Shown here piece after piece: positions 11,188 through 24,710 of a stretch of 64,000 nt of DNA. The translations under genes and the position numbers were made by a program. Each line of letters begins with the position of its first letter. The first letter of the stretch is position 1. The DNA comes from Halichoerus grypus (lineage: Eukaryota; Chordata; Mammalia; Carnivora; Phocidae), in contig NC_135719.1 in the NCBI RefSeq assembly GCF_964656455.1, positions 72,900,283 through 72,964,282 of the forward strand, given 5' to 3'. The notes beneath the pieces were generated by a model. The model had not been told where the DNA came from. It worked only from the letters and a program-made list of their open reading frames with translations, and made no database searches.

Positions 11188-12462
11188 AGTAGCAAATCAA
11201 ACCCAATGATATATAAAAAGATTATACATCATGACCAAGTAGGATTTACTCTAGGCCACAAGGCTGGGTCAACATTCAAAACTTAATCAATGTAATCTAT
11301 CATATCAACAAGCTAAAGATGTGATCATACCAATTGCCTGCAAAAAGCATTTGACAAATTTGAACACCCATTTATGATAAAATATATCCGCAAATCAGGA
11401 ATAGAGAATTATCTCAATTCATTAAAGAGCACTATAAAAAACCCTGCAGCTAACATCTTACTCAAGGGTAGAAGACTGAATGTGTTTCCACTAAGATCTG
11501 AACAAGGCAAGGATGTACACTAATGCCATTCTTCTTGAACAAAGCACTGGAAGTTCTTGTCACTGTAATAATGGAAAAAAAGAAATAAAGGCATTCAGAT
11601 TGAAAAGGAAGGAATACAATTGTTTGTACTTGTATATGACATGATTGTCTACACTGAAAAAATCCAGGGAATCCAAAAACCTCATAGTTCAGCAAGGTAA
11701 CAGGATACAAAAATCAATCACATCTCTATACAATGAGCATGTACTAATCAAAATTATAAACACAATACTGTTTACAAATGCCCTAAGAAAAATGATACAC
11801 TTAACAAAACAAATATAGGATTTACATGCTAAAAATCACAAAATGCTAATGGAAGAATTCAAAGACCTTACTAGAGACAAACCACATTCATGAATTAGAA
11901 TATTCAACATATAGTAAAGATGTCAATTCTCCCCAAACTGACCCATAAGTTTAATACAACTCCTATCAAAATCCAAGTAAGGATTTTTGTAGACATAGGT
12001 TAAGATTATTCTAAAATTTATATGGAAAGACACAGACCCTAGAATAGTGAAAATAATCTTAAGAAAGAAGAGTAAAATGGGAGAAATCACTACCCTATAT
12101 ACAAGGACAGGGAGGGCTTCCAAAATAGCTATAGTAACATAATGTGTGATACTTTTAGAATGGTGCTGGAAAAACTGGACATTCATAGGCAAAGAAACAA
12201 AAAAAACCCCTAGACCTCAGTATTATACAATATATAAAAATTAACTCAAGTTTGACCAAAGACTTAAATATAAAATGTAAATGTAAAACTATAAAACTTT
12301 TAGGGAAAAAAATCAGATAAGTCTTTGAGACTTAGGAAAGACAAGAGAGTTCTTGGACTTGACACCAAAATCATGATCAATGAAAGGAAAAAATTGATAA
12401 ATTGAAAATCATAAAAATTTAAAACTTTGGCTCTGCAAGACTCCATCAAGAAGATAAAAGAA

Positions 12463-12666
12463 GGGGCGCCTGGGTGGCTCAGTCGTTAAGCATCTGCCTT
12501 CGGCTCAGGTCATGATCCCAGGGTCCTGGGATCAAGCCCCGCATCGGGCTCCCTGCTCAGCCAGGGGCCTGCTTCTCCCTCTCCCACTCCCCCGCTTGTG
12601 TTCCCTCTCTAGCTGTCTCTCCCTGTCTGTCAAATAAATAAATAAAATCTTAAAAAAAAAAAAAAA
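12463..12666 (+). repeat. young Can-SINE, plus
   Basis: Near-consensus copy with target duplications AGAAGATAAAAGAA (12449-12462) and AGAAGATAAAAAGAA (12667-12681). It is inserted in L1M ORF2. Confidence 0.95.
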
Positions 12667-14227
12667 AGAAGATAAAAAGAAAACTAAGGACTGGGAGAAA
12701 ATATCTGCAAAGCACATATCCCAACAAAGGACAAGTATCTAGAATATATAAAGAACTCTCAGAACTCAACATCAAAAAAAACAAAACAATTCAATGAGAA
12801 AAAGAGGTAAAGGACCTGAACAGATTTTTCACTGAATAGGTACAAATAAGCACATAAAAAGATATTCAACATCATTAGCCATTAGGGAAATGTAAATTAA
12901 AACCACAATGAGTTCTCTCACTACACACCTATCAGAATGACTATAATAAAAAATAGTAACTACACAAAATGCTGGCAAGAATGCCTAGAAACTGGAGTGT
13001 TCATACACCGTTAATGGAAATGTAATATGGCACAGCCACTCTGGGAAAAAGTCTGGCAGTTTCTTACGAAACTATCATACATTCAACAATTGCACTCTTG
13101 ACTATTTATTCCAGAGAAATAAAACTTAGATTCATAAAAAAAAAAACTTGTATATGAATGTTCAGAGCAGTTTTATTTTCAATAGCGCAAAATTGCAAAC
13201 AGCCTACATGTCCTTCAGTGAGTCGATGGTTAAACAAATTTGGTACAAAGACATCACAGAATACTAGCCAGTAATAAAAAGGAACAAACTATTGATACAC
13301 TCAACAACCTGAATGAACCCTCAGGGAACAGCAGTGAATGAAAAAAGCCAATCCTGGAAGGTTGCTTACTTATGATTCTAAATATATAACATTTTTAAAA
13401 TTACAAAATTACAGAAATGGAGAACAGATGAGTGGTTGCCAGGCCAAGGAGGAGGTGGATGTGGTTATAAAAGAGTAACAGGAGGGAGGATTCTTGTGGT
13501 TACTGAATGGTTTTGATTCTTTTCTGTGGATGGTAAAACTGTATAGTTCTAAATACACACTGAAATAAGTACAAGTAAAAGTAGGAAAACCTGAATATGA
13601 TGGTTTGTATCAATGTGAATAAATATTCTAATTGTGATTATACTATAGTTTTACAAAATGTTACTAATGGGAAAACTGGGTAAAAAGTAACAGGATCTGT
13701 TCATATTATTCCTTACAACAACAATTAGTAATCTATAATTGTCACAATAAAAATATCAATTAAAAAGTCTATGGAACATCTGCAAAACTAGATTTCAAAA
13801 AAAATGAGTATCAACTTCTGGTAGGGAAACCTGAGACATTAAGGACACTTTCTTATAATAAAGGACATCTCAAAGCAACAGCTAAATCATACTTGTGTCT
13901 GCAACACTAGAAATTCCATTAAATTCACAAGAAGCCGACATTAGCATCAACATTTAACATTATTTTCAAGTTCTAGCTAATGCTATACAAAAGGAAGATA
14001 AGTTGCATGAAAGAGCTTAAAGGATACCAGAAATGACCAAAAAAAAAAAGACAAATTGTTTAGTGTTCTGAGTGAGCAAAGATATACCAATAAAAAAGGG
14101 TAAGGACGACTAATGAGTGGAAAACTAGTTATTAGCAGTTATTAAACTACATAAAACTAAAAGTAGTTAAAAAGTGAAATATTCACTTAGCAATCAACAG
14201 ACAAACCAGTGGAACTGAGTAGGAACT

Positions 14228-14395
14228 GTAATGGATTGAATTGCATCCTTCTGAAATCTAGGAAGAAAAGCTCTCATCAGAAAATGAACCAGTTGGCACC
14301 TAGATCTTGGACTTTACAATAAATTTCCACTGTTTAAAGCAGCCAATCTGTGGCATTTTGTTATGGCTGCCCAAGCAGACTAATATAAGAAGTCT
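14228..14395 (+). repeat. MLT1-type LTR fragment (ERVL-MaLR), plus
   Basis: The start ATGGATTGAATTGCATCC and end ATCTTGGACTTTACAATAAA...GGCATTTTGTTATGGCTGCCC match the two ends of an MLT1 LTR, with most of the middle deleted. No viral gene is present. Confidence 0.75.
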
Positions 14396-15989
14396 AAATC
14401 AAACCATCATACTGTATTATATCATAAACTTCAAAAGTCTAGCACATAGAAGGCACTCAAATACCTGCTGATTAATTAAAGGAATAATATCAATCAACTA
14501 ATCTATTAAAGGCATGCTACTATTCTATTTAGATTCATAAAGCAAAAGTAGTGAGGAAATATTTATAAAGTTAATAAAGTCAATAATTTGGGGTCAAAGA
14601 ATTTGGGCTTTAATTTAGCTATCAGGGAGGTTATTAGCTATCATTAACAGTTTAATGGCAGTCGGAATGTAATGGAAGCGATGTGCAATATATCACAATG
14701 AGGTATAAAACAGAAACATGAAGCCAAGATAATCCTGATGAGCCTGACAGAGCAAATCAGCCAGTATAAATCAATCATTAAACAATGAAATATTACTTTA
14801 AAATTAATAATTGAATATTAAAGAGGAAGTATAATATAATCAGTAAAGAGAGTGCTGAAGGAAGTGTTAAGCTGAAGTTTTCTGAAAAGACAAAATAAAA
14901 GCAACCAGAAAGGTAATGTGGGACATATTCCAGATCTTAATTTTCAAGAAACAGCTATTGCATGGCTCTAGAAGAAAGTGAATAGAAATGGTAACAGGCA
15001 GGTTTTTTTTCTCTTCAAGGAATACTGGCAATATTAAAGAATTAACTGGTGTAAAACAACTGCTGGGAGAAAAGTCACAAAATTCATGGCTATCCAGAAA
15101 AGCCATTAATTGTACAATTTATTATCTTTTCTAAAGATAATAATGAATTGGTAATTTTGGACTAGATGAATGTTATTATCATTTCTTCCATTCCAGTCCT
15201 TCCCAGGAAAACTGGTTTGCCCAAGGTTCTTTCTCTAACTCAGTTTTCCTATTTTTCCATCTGTGACTTACCTGCGACAATAAAAAGGCAACTGTTCCTT
15301 CCCATTATCATTTCCTCAGGAGTAGCAAGCTGTCTGCCTACATTCTCTATTCCACAAAAACTTTTAACATGCTATCTTTACAGTTATTTAGTTAATGTAA
15401 ACGAGAGGAAGGCATTTCCATAAATTCAATGCATGCTTTTGGTGAATCACGAATGAATAATTCAGTAAGGCAACATCGTGGAAAGGACTGCTTTGGGAAA
15501 CAGGCAGATAAATTCAAGACAAAAAAAAAAGAGTAGTGACCAGCTTATAAGTTTTTTGTGTTGAGATAAGGAAACAGAATTGTCTCAAGGAAATTTTTGG
15601 AAACTACTAAATATCAGACCCAGGTTGTAGAAAATTCAATATAATAAGCAATACAGAAGCTAGAGAAAGTTAGGTAAAACTGGGCCATGAAAAATATTAG
15701 GAGCCTTGTCTGCAGTAACACAGGCAAGACAGGAGAAATGTACAGATGAAAAGAATCAAACAGAATCAAAAACAAAGAACATTTGTTTGAATAAATGGAA
15801 GAATCACTAATTCCTAGGTCTACAACTATTATTGTTGCACTATTTGAATCCATTCACCAAGTCCACAAAAAGTTCAAGATCTTACATAGTGTAGCATAAA
15901 ATATTAGCCAAAATTACAGATTAATTCTACTTTAAGGATACTCAAGATCTGAAAATCCAAACATATAAACTAAAATATAAGGCCTTATC

Positions 15990-16275
15990 CAAATAGAAAT
16001 CTTACTCAACTGTTACCTACTTTTTCTCAGTAAAACCTTCCTAAAGTTTTAACAAACCTCCCTACAAAAAACTCCCTACCTCTTTTTCCCTGATTTGTTT
16101 TTTCCCCTTAGCACTTAGAACTGTCTAGCATATTATTTTGTTTATTTATTATAATATTTCTTTGTCCCTCACCAGAATGTTGTCTTAAAAACTGGGACTT
16201 GTTTATTTAAATATCCCCAGTGCATAGAACAATGTCTAGCACACAGTAGCTACTCAATAAATACTTGTTACATGA
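15990..16275 (+). repeat. L2 LINE 3' end, plus
   Basis: It ends AACAATGTCTAGCACACAGT AGCTACTCAATAAATACTTG, the hallmark of the L2 3' terminus, preceded by a TTTGTCCCTCACCAGAATGT segment. It is heavily decayed. Confidence 0.75.
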
Positions 16276-17323
16276 AAGACTCACCTTTAAAAAGAGAGTA
16301 TTCCCTTTTGATAATGTAGGATTCAATGAAGTTCCTTTAGTGCAAGGTAAGCCAAAAACTCATCACATACTGGAGACTGAAATATGAATGAGAGTGGTTT
16401 GAATGACTGACAAGAAAAATTTAGATTGGATTAAAAAAGAAAATAATAGAAGATAATGAAGCCAGAAAGTCTAGTGAAATTGGGAGAAAACTGGAGTACA
16501 AAGTGGTAGAGTAAGCACGACACTCTAAGAGCAAGGAAAGGGGAATAAAATAGAAATGACAGGAAATTGTAAAATTCCTCAAATAGAACAGTTTTGAGTA
16601 ACAACCAGATCCAGGAAAGTAGGTTGCTGAAATGAAGACCAGAAGGTCAAGACTATGCAAAGAAAAGCAGCCAAAAATGATGATGAGGCTCAGATGTGGA
16701 AAAGCTGGCCATGGGAAGGAACTGCTACGGTCAACAGATGAAAATGAAAGCTAGAGGATGGGATCTAAATGGTACAGAGTGTCAACAGAGGGATGTATAT
16801 ACATGGGTGATAGAGTAATATCCTGTAAGAGGAGTAAGGAACAATAAAAATGCTGAACTATCTCTACTCCCACTCCCATTTTTCCCCCTAACTTTGCAGT
16901 ATTATGGTGACTAGAACCAGTATCTTTCAAGAGATAGAGCTGCTGAATCCTAAGCAGAAAGTTAGTTAATGCAATTGATTTTCAGTGGAGGAAAAGTTCT
17001 GTAGAAGGACTGATGTTTCACAATGGAATAATTCACAGAGGCACAGTGGGAAAGGCTAAGCAGAAAATTGTTGTTCTGTACTTTTATAAAGTTTAATCCA
17101 AGGCAGAAAGATGATCCCTGATCTTCTAAGGTTTCTAATGGTGGAGAGTGGGTAAGTTTCATTTTTTAAAAAAGCCACTGCTATATTTTAACTACTTTAT
17201 TTTCTTCCTAGAAAACAAACACTCTAATTTTGTTTTAAGCTCTACTATCTGGAAAGAAACCCCATTTTAAAAATGTGTCTTTTTAAACAACAGAACTATT
17301 ATCATATAGGCATTTTAACTTTT

Positions 17324-17523
17324 TTTTTTTAATTTATTTTATTATTTATTTGACAGAGAGAGAGAGAGAGATCACAAGTAGGCAGAAAGGCAGGCAGAGG
17401 GAGAGAGAGAAGCAGGCTCCCTGCTGAGCACAGAGCCCGATGTAGGGCTCGATCCCAGGACCCTGGGATCATGACCTGAGCCGAAGGCAGATGCTTAACC
17501 ATCTGAGCCACCCAGGCGTCCCA
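17324..17523 (-). repeat. Can-SINE, minus
   Basis: Reverse-oriented SINE (T-rich tail at the left, CCACCCAGGCGTCCC at the right). The target duplication GCATTTTAACTTT lies at 17310-17322 and again from 17524. Sense to SPRED1. Confidence 0.94.
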
Positions 17524-19438
17524 GCATTTTAACTTTTATAACCATTTTTATCCACAACCTAATTACTTATTAATCAAAAAAACAATTCCTTAAATCTCTG
17601 GCAAATTCTTAAAACTTGAAATGTTTCTTATTTTTCCTTTCTTCATTTTAATATTACTTTGTCACTCTAAGCTTATAATGATACCTACAACTTTGCTTTG
17701 ACATAGCACAGTGCCTTTTTCTTATTTCCACAGAATGTTTTAAGTAATCCAGATGTTGTAAGAGTCCTACTTTATCTTTCTATACAGCCTACCCTATTTC
17801 TTGTTATCTTAGTATATAATAAGCTTTTAAAAGCATAATACCTTTAAATTAGTAAATTTGTAGTATTTTTATTGTCTACTACATAAAATTATTTTAAATA
17901 GTTATTTTAGAATCCCATAATTAAAAACTGTTTTTAGTAATATTTTAGCAAAATTTTAAATATTACTAATAGTTTATTCAGTACTCATAAAGACACTAAA
18001 GGTATATTATAATTCAGTGTTCAAATTTATGTATCACATGCAATTTAGCTAAAATGGTCAAATAATACAATCTATACATATGGTAAATACTCCGATAAAA
18101 TGCCTATAAAGTAAGAGTGTCATATTAACAGAGAAGGGTCACTTTATCTAGTGAAAACTGAATTCAAAACAGAAAGTTCCTATCATGGGAAATGTGAAGC
18201 TCTACAGTGAAGATTATCTACTCAAATTAACAGTTAAATTTTAGTTAGCATTTTTAAAAATGTGATCCAAGATAACACTAGCTTTTACTGGAGAAATCAA
18301 GGCTGTAAAGATTTAGAAGGAAATGGAGGCTATAATTCATATAAATTAAAAAAAAAAAAAAGCAGTTCTGAGAATCCATCCTTGTCAAAACTATTCCACC
18401 CATCCCCAAGTGTCATTATTACCTAATGAAAGGTAGTATATTTCATTATCTTGGGCTACAACACCAAAACCTGGTATTTCTTTTGAATTCCTTCTCAATC
18501 ATCAATAAAGTATGAAAGTCAATGTAGAGCAGAACTTTCCAACTTTTTCCTCAGGCATGCTTAGAAAAATAACGATTGTAAGGCAACCTGGAAAGAGGAG
18601 GAACTGCTAGTGGTGAAGAGGCAAGCAGCCTGAACTTTGACCTATTCAGGAGCTCTAATTTAGAGTAGGAAAGTGTAGCCTGAGAAATAAATTCCACCTG
18701 TGTAAGCATCACAAAAACAGGCAAGTTACAGGTAAGCATTATAGGAAATAATTTCTGATCCTCTGAATGAAGGAATGAATGACCTCATTGCACAAAAGCC
18801 TGCCTTCCTGAAAAAATCCCAGTCAACCTGCTCTTTATCTGTGCTCCCTCTCTTGTAAAAAAAAAAAAAAAAAAAAAAAGTGAACTATAACCCTTTGGGA
18901 AGTGTAACAAGACATTTTTAGTACAAGTAACTGTAAATCAAAGACTGGAAAAAGTCTTATACCAAAGTGCTTCTTTTACCTTTGAGAAAAGCCATCTTTC
19001 TTCTTCACTACTGTTAACCAGTATTCTGACTTATACACACTCTTTAAAGTATTATCTAGTATTTCTTTATTAGCTACACAAGTGTTCTCAGATTACTAAT
19101 TATCAATCCTTTCTTAAAGGGCACAAGTTTTCTTAGAGGGTATGAAAGGAAGGGATCTCACTTCGTTTCTATAATTCATCTAAGGTAGATGATTCTACAA
19201 TGTGACTCACATAAAAAATGGGTACAGAACAGTTTTTACCAAATATCTTTTACATGATTAACTATTGCATGGGGATAACAGTTAATTCCAGTTTACTCAC
19301 CAAGGATTTTAAAGAAAACCATCAACTTGGGAAGAACTTTGTGAAATTATAGACTTGACAGTCATAAGGTACTACTTCTTTTTTAGATAAATCATGAAAC
19401 TAGAATCCAGAAAAATGGATTAAAATAAAACCAATCAA

Positions 19439-19640
19439 GGGGCGCCTGGGTGGCTCAGTCGTTAAACGTCTGCCTTTGGCTCAGGTCATGATCCCAGAGT
19501 CCTGGGATCAAGCCCCGCATCGGGCTCCCTGCTCGGCAGGAAGCCTGCTTCTCCCTCTCCCATTCCCCCTGCTTGTGTTCCCTCTCTCGCTGTGTCTCTC
19601 TCTGTCAAATAAATAAATAAAATCTTTAAAAAAAATAAAA
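19439..19640 (+). repeat. young Can-SINE, plus
   Basis: Near-consensus head GGGGCGCCTGGGTGGCTCAG, CTCGGCAGGAAGCC body and AAATAAATAAATAAAATCTTT tail. The A-rich flank makes the target duplication unclear. Antisense to SPRED1. Confidence 0.94.
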
Positions 19641-20834
19641 TAAAAATATCTATAGATAAGGACATTAATGATCCCAAAATACAGTGATAATGAAAAAGAT
19701 ATATACTTCAATTCTGTTATTGCTTCAGAATTATCTTGATCAGATGTGCATACCCAAGAAAGGGGGCCAAATAATGTGCTTATTTCAATATCCCTGTCCC
19801 ATTTGTCTAGAGATTCCATAAGATTTTGCTGTTTTCAATTTATATCCATGCATTACTGCCTCTGCCTTTGATCACACAAGTCCCCATCACCTAAAACTCT
19901 TTACGATAGGCTAATCCCTACAAGAAAAATGGCAACCCTCCAACTGAAAGTAATTTTTCTTTTATGTCTACGCAGAGATATACTTATCATCCATGTTTCA
20001 CAAATAACAAGTTTCTTCTAGGCAAAATGGTCAGGTGAAACAACAGATGTTCTGATTCCTGGGTCAGCGCTTCTATCAGAAAAACCTATTTTCTTGTTGG
20101 TCTATTATGATTCTCTACCCTAGGATTAGGTTATGGGCTCAAATTAACTCCTGACATAATGAAGTAAGTTTTTGTGTGTTCTTTATGAATCCGTTTTATT
20201 CTCACTAACTTTATGTCAAAGCCACACTCTGAGTAACCACCTAATCCATCAATCTGAGGTTTCTCTGACCAGTTTCACTCCTAGTTAATGCAGACTTGGT
20301 CCCATATTTAATTATCCTAAAGTAAACTGTCCACCTTCATTAATGTAACTAATAATCTGTTTCACTCTGATTATTCCTTTTCTCTACTTCACATCTAGGT
20401 CATCTTTTCCTTGTTTTTATGCTTTTTCTAGCAAGGTTTTTTCTCCAACTCTTTCTCCATCTTTGACTTGTCTTCTCCTATTTTTATGAAGCTAAAACAT
20501 GCCTTAAATCTTCACTATTTCACTCAGTTCCTAAAATCTACAACCTCTCCTCCAACAACATTCCCATTATTATTAGCTCAGACAAGAAGCATAAACTCCA
20601 GGACAGGTCACCATAGGCTCTTTCTTAGAAGTTTACAAGGCTTATTTAAATAAGTGTTAGTATATGCCATCTACCATCTTATGCAAACTCAAAACCACCC
20701 TTAAATATTCAAACTTTTAGAGATGACATGTTAAATTTATTATATACACTTATGACTTCAACTGGGATTTCCTACAATCCTAAAACCACATTCTGGTTAA
20801 TTGAGATACATTATCAGGAATGAATCATAAACTC

Positions 20835-20990
20835 AAAAAACAGAGTTGGAAAGCTTTCAAGAGGATTTAGGGTAACTCTCCATTTAACTGAGGCAGAAAC
20901 TGGGGGACAGACAAGTTGGGCAACTTTCTAAATTACTAAAATAATTCAGTAATAAAAAATATCCAGGAACCAAACCAGAATTAAAAGTAG
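20835..20990 (-). repeat. probable MIR-like fragment, minus
   Basis: TCCATTTAACTGAGGCAGAAAC followed by GACAGACAAGTTGGGCAACTT resembles the reversed MIR core (fraction ending CAGATGAGGAAACTGAGG). Weak and short. Confidence 0.45.
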
Positions 20991-21715
20991 ACTTATTCAA
21001 AATGTTCATGTATTGAAAGAATTATTTGGAACTTAAAACACATTTTCAATAGAAATAACATTATGGATGCTAACTAAATGGGCTTACAAACTAGTCCACA
21101 ATTACATATTTAAAGGGAATTCTAGTTATTTTTAAGAGTCTTGGAAATTTTTGGCATTTTATTCTAATTCTGCTTCTAAGTGTATGCTTTCCTTTTGCTT
21201 GATGCAGAAATGACATTAACATTACTCAGCTTTTCAGGTATCCTGATTGCAGTTGGTTTTTGGCTCACAAATAAAAAAGAGCTTTCCACACTAATTAAAA
21301 GGGAGTAAATATCTAACATTACCAAAGTTTAGATTCAAATTTTAAAATACATAGAAGAAAACACTCATCTGGGTAGAAGACAGTAGTGTTAAAGCCTAGT
21401 CTGGCAACCAGGTAGTCTTATGAGCCTAGAATAACTAGATTAATAGAGAATGAAGAGAAAGAACCTGAGAAAACAGACTCCAGAGTAGGAGCCAGTAAAA
21501 TTTTCTGTAAGGTTCCAGATACTTATGGTCTCTACTGAAACTACTCAACTTGTCATTGTAGTATGAAAGCAGCCAAAGACAAAATGTAAAAGAAAGGCTA
21601 TGTTGCAAAAAACTTTATTTATGGACACTGAAATTTGAATTTTATGTAATTTTCATGTGTCACAAAATTTACTCTTCTTCAATTTTTTTTCAATCACTAA
21701 AAAGTGTGAAAACCA

Positions 21716-21906
21716 TTTTTTTTTAAAGATTTTATTTATTTATTTGACAGAGAGAGACACAGCAGGGAGAGAACACAAGCAGGAGTGGGAGAGGGAGAAG
21801 GCTTCCCGCGGAGCAGGGAGCCCGATGTGGGGCTCGATCCCAGGACCCCGGGATCATGACCTGAGCCAAAGGCAGATGCTTAACGACTGAGCCACCCAGG
21901 CACCCC
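21716..21906 (-). repeat. Can-SINE, minus (first of a close pair)
   Basis: TTTTAAAGATTTTATTTATT at the left, CCACCCAGGCACCCC at the right. Both flanks contain ACCATT, a likely short target duplication. Sense to SPRED1 and about 0.6 kb after exon 2. Confidence 0.92.
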
Positions 21907-21941
21907 ACCATTCTTTTTTTTAAAACTTGAAGAAGTTTTTT

Positions 21942-22118
21942 GTTTTTTTTAAGATTTTATTTATTTGTCAGAGAGAGAGAGAGAGCGAGCACAAGGAGGG
22001 GGAATGGCAGGCAGAGGGAGAAGGAGCAAGGAGCCTGATGTGGGACTCCATCCCAGACCCTGGGACCATGACCTGAACTGAAGGCAGACACTTAACTGAC
22101 TGAGCCACCCGGGGCCCC
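21942..22118 (-). repeat. Can-SINE, minus (second of a close pair)
   Basis: A slightly shortened reverse SINE (one of the internal CCTGGGATC repeats is reduced) ending GAGCCACCCGGGGCCCC. It lies 36 nt from the preceding SINE, in the same orientation. AAAACCATTCTT on its right resembles the flank of the first SINE. Confidence 0.9.
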
Positions 22119-22420
22119 GTAAAAACCATTCTTAACTCATGGGTCATACAAAAACATGTGGCAGGCCTGGATATTCCCGGTGGACTTTTGTCAACCACTC
22201 TCCACTAGGGGAGAGTGAGAAAGAAGGAAAGGCAGATTGTACCTGGTTTAATAACTGGGGGGACTATACGTGAATTATATCTAATAAAAAATGTAGCTCC
22301 TTTCTAACACATATACATTCATGAGTCTCAGTTGCAAAGAACAGGCATATTTCACTGTCTTTAAGATTAAAAGAGCTTAGAAACATAATCATTGATCCTG
22401 GGCAAAAATCATTCTAATCA

Positions 22421-22720
<300 letters not shown>

Positions 22721-23654
22721 TCAGTCTTATTTGAGAAATCAAAGACCACATTAGTTAATGTGTGGTAACTAAAATGTTTCCTACTTCCATGACAGTCCAC
22801 AAAGTAACCTACTTGAAAGAGGTAAAAAACCACAAACTAACTAACTTAAAAGGTTAACCTTCATTTTGAAGACTAACCTTACAACAAAAGACTGCAGATC
22901 TTGTTTTTCAATTCATCATTTGAGTAGTTGAAGCACATCTGATTGCCATGGAACAAGTTATAAGGGACCCCAGAGACAAATATTGTCAAATTATACAGGC
23001 CACCATCAAACTTGTCTATTTATGTCCACCTGTTGCAATATAATCAGGACAAATTACTGCTATATTTTAGCACATTTAATTATGACATCTCTAAGTTTCT
23101 AACATTTCTAGATTATAAAGTGCTGAAACAAACACAGTACAGAAGCCACATTTTTTATTTCTTCTAACAACTGGGAATCTAAATCACACAGATCATATAA
23201 AGACAAATGTTCTATTTCAAGAACTTATCAAGCAAATTCATCTACAGAAACTTTTCATGCTCTCTTTTTAGCAGTCTCTAAAGAGACCACATTCTAGTTC
23301 TAGCCAGAATCATGTCCCAATATTAACCACAACTGTTCTTTACGTAAAATCTAAGAAATGTGTCACATAAAGTAATATTTTAGATTACTGACATCTAAGC
23401 ATTTTAGTTCCAAACTTTTAATATAATAATTATTAATGAAATCCTTTCTAAAAGTAGTATACCTTGATAACTTCTTAGAAAATTGTATTAAATATAACTT
23501 AAACTTGTCTTGGTTACTATGAATATCAACTGAGGTTCTATGTAACAGTTCTGTGCTACTTAGTGTCTTTGCATGTTCCAAGTGTTAGGTTGCCAGTTGT
23601 CATTTCTATTGTCCTAGTGCTTGTCTAAAATCTCCCCCTAGTTGTTTTTTTTTT

Positions 23655-24540
23655 TTTTTTTGCTCTACATATTTATACTTTACATACAATAACATATTGA
23701 TCTTAAATATAAAATTCAACAAATTCTGACAAATGTACACATCTGCACAACCAACATGATAATCAAGATATGGAACATTTTCATGACTCCAGAAAATTCC
23801 CTTAAGCCTCCTATCCATCAAATAGGTAACCACTGTTCTGTTTCTAAACAAATAATTAGCTTTTACTGTTATGGGCCTTCAGTACCCATGGAATCAAACA
23901 GAACCACCATTTGTACCCTTTTTGTCTGACTTATTTGACTCATTATATTGTTGTATTAGTTCACTCTTTTTTACTGCTAAGTAGTCCTTCACTGAATAAA
24001 TACATCACAATTCACTTGTTTCTTGTATTGATGGGCATTTGGATTGTTCCTAGTTGCTGACTATTCTGAATAAAGCTGTTATATAAATATTCTTGTACAA
24101 GTCTTTTTGTAGACATACTGCTTTCACTTCTCTTAATATGGAGGAATGGAACTGATGGGTTACATACAGATAGTATGTTTAGCTATAAAAGAAATTTAAC
24201 AAACTGTTTTCCAAAGTGGTTTTATCATTATACATTCCCATCAATAATGCATGATAATTTCAGTTGCTCCATATCCCTACTAATATTTGGTGTTTCCAGT
24301 CTTAAATTTTACTCATTATAGCGAGTTTACAGTGGCAACCCATTATGGTTTTGATATCAATTTCCCTGATGACTCATGGTGTTGAACAACTTTTCATATG
24401 CCCATGGGCCATTTATATGCCATCCTCTTTTTAAGTCTTTGGTCATTTTTTATTATGCTTATATTATTGATTTTTTATAAGTTCTTTATATATTCTTGAC
24501 CCAAGTCTTTTGTCAGAAAGCTTAGTATACTTTTCAAGTG
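23655..24540 (-). repeat. old L1 3' region, minus
   Basis: Read on the plus strand it shows the reversed L1 3' signature: TGGGCATTTGGATTGTTCC, CTGAATAAAGCTGTTATATA, CCAAAGTGGTTTTATCATTA and TTCTTGACCCAAGTCTTTTGTC. It is one of only two L1 pieces in sense orientation to SPRED1. No intact frame. Confidence 0.82.
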
Positions 24541-24544
24541 TCAT

Positions 24545-24710
24545 TGTGTTGTGGTCGAGTGAGGAGTCTAAAGTCATATTTTCACAAGTTGGATCCTGAC
24601 TCAGCAACTTATTAGTTGTGTGTCCTTGAGATAGTTACTGTATGCACCGTTCATAAATGTAAACAATGCCTGACACATAATAAACAATATGTAAGTATTA
24701 ATTATTATTA
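24545..24710 (+). repeat. MIR SINE, plus
   Basis: GGATCCTGACTCAGCAACTTATTAG...TGTGTGTCCTTGAGATAGTTACT is the MIR core, ending ACAATGCCTGACACATAATA. Ancient mammalian SINE. Confidence 0.8.

Larger units (their letters stand above)
10430..13770 (+). repeat. ancient L1M ORF2 to 3' end, plus
   Basis: A long, decayed but collinear L1 copy. It shows the ORF2 linker (AGCAAGCAGAAGGAAGAAAA), reverse transcriptase region (GGAGAATTCTACCAAATATT; CCAGTATTACCTTGATACCA), thumb and C-terminal parts (12670-13350), and a 3' UTR ending near TCTATAATTGTCACAATAAA. Many stops and frameshifts make it a dead fossil. It carries a SINE_a-type insertion (11071-11187) and a younger SINE (12463-12666). Confidence 0.88.
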
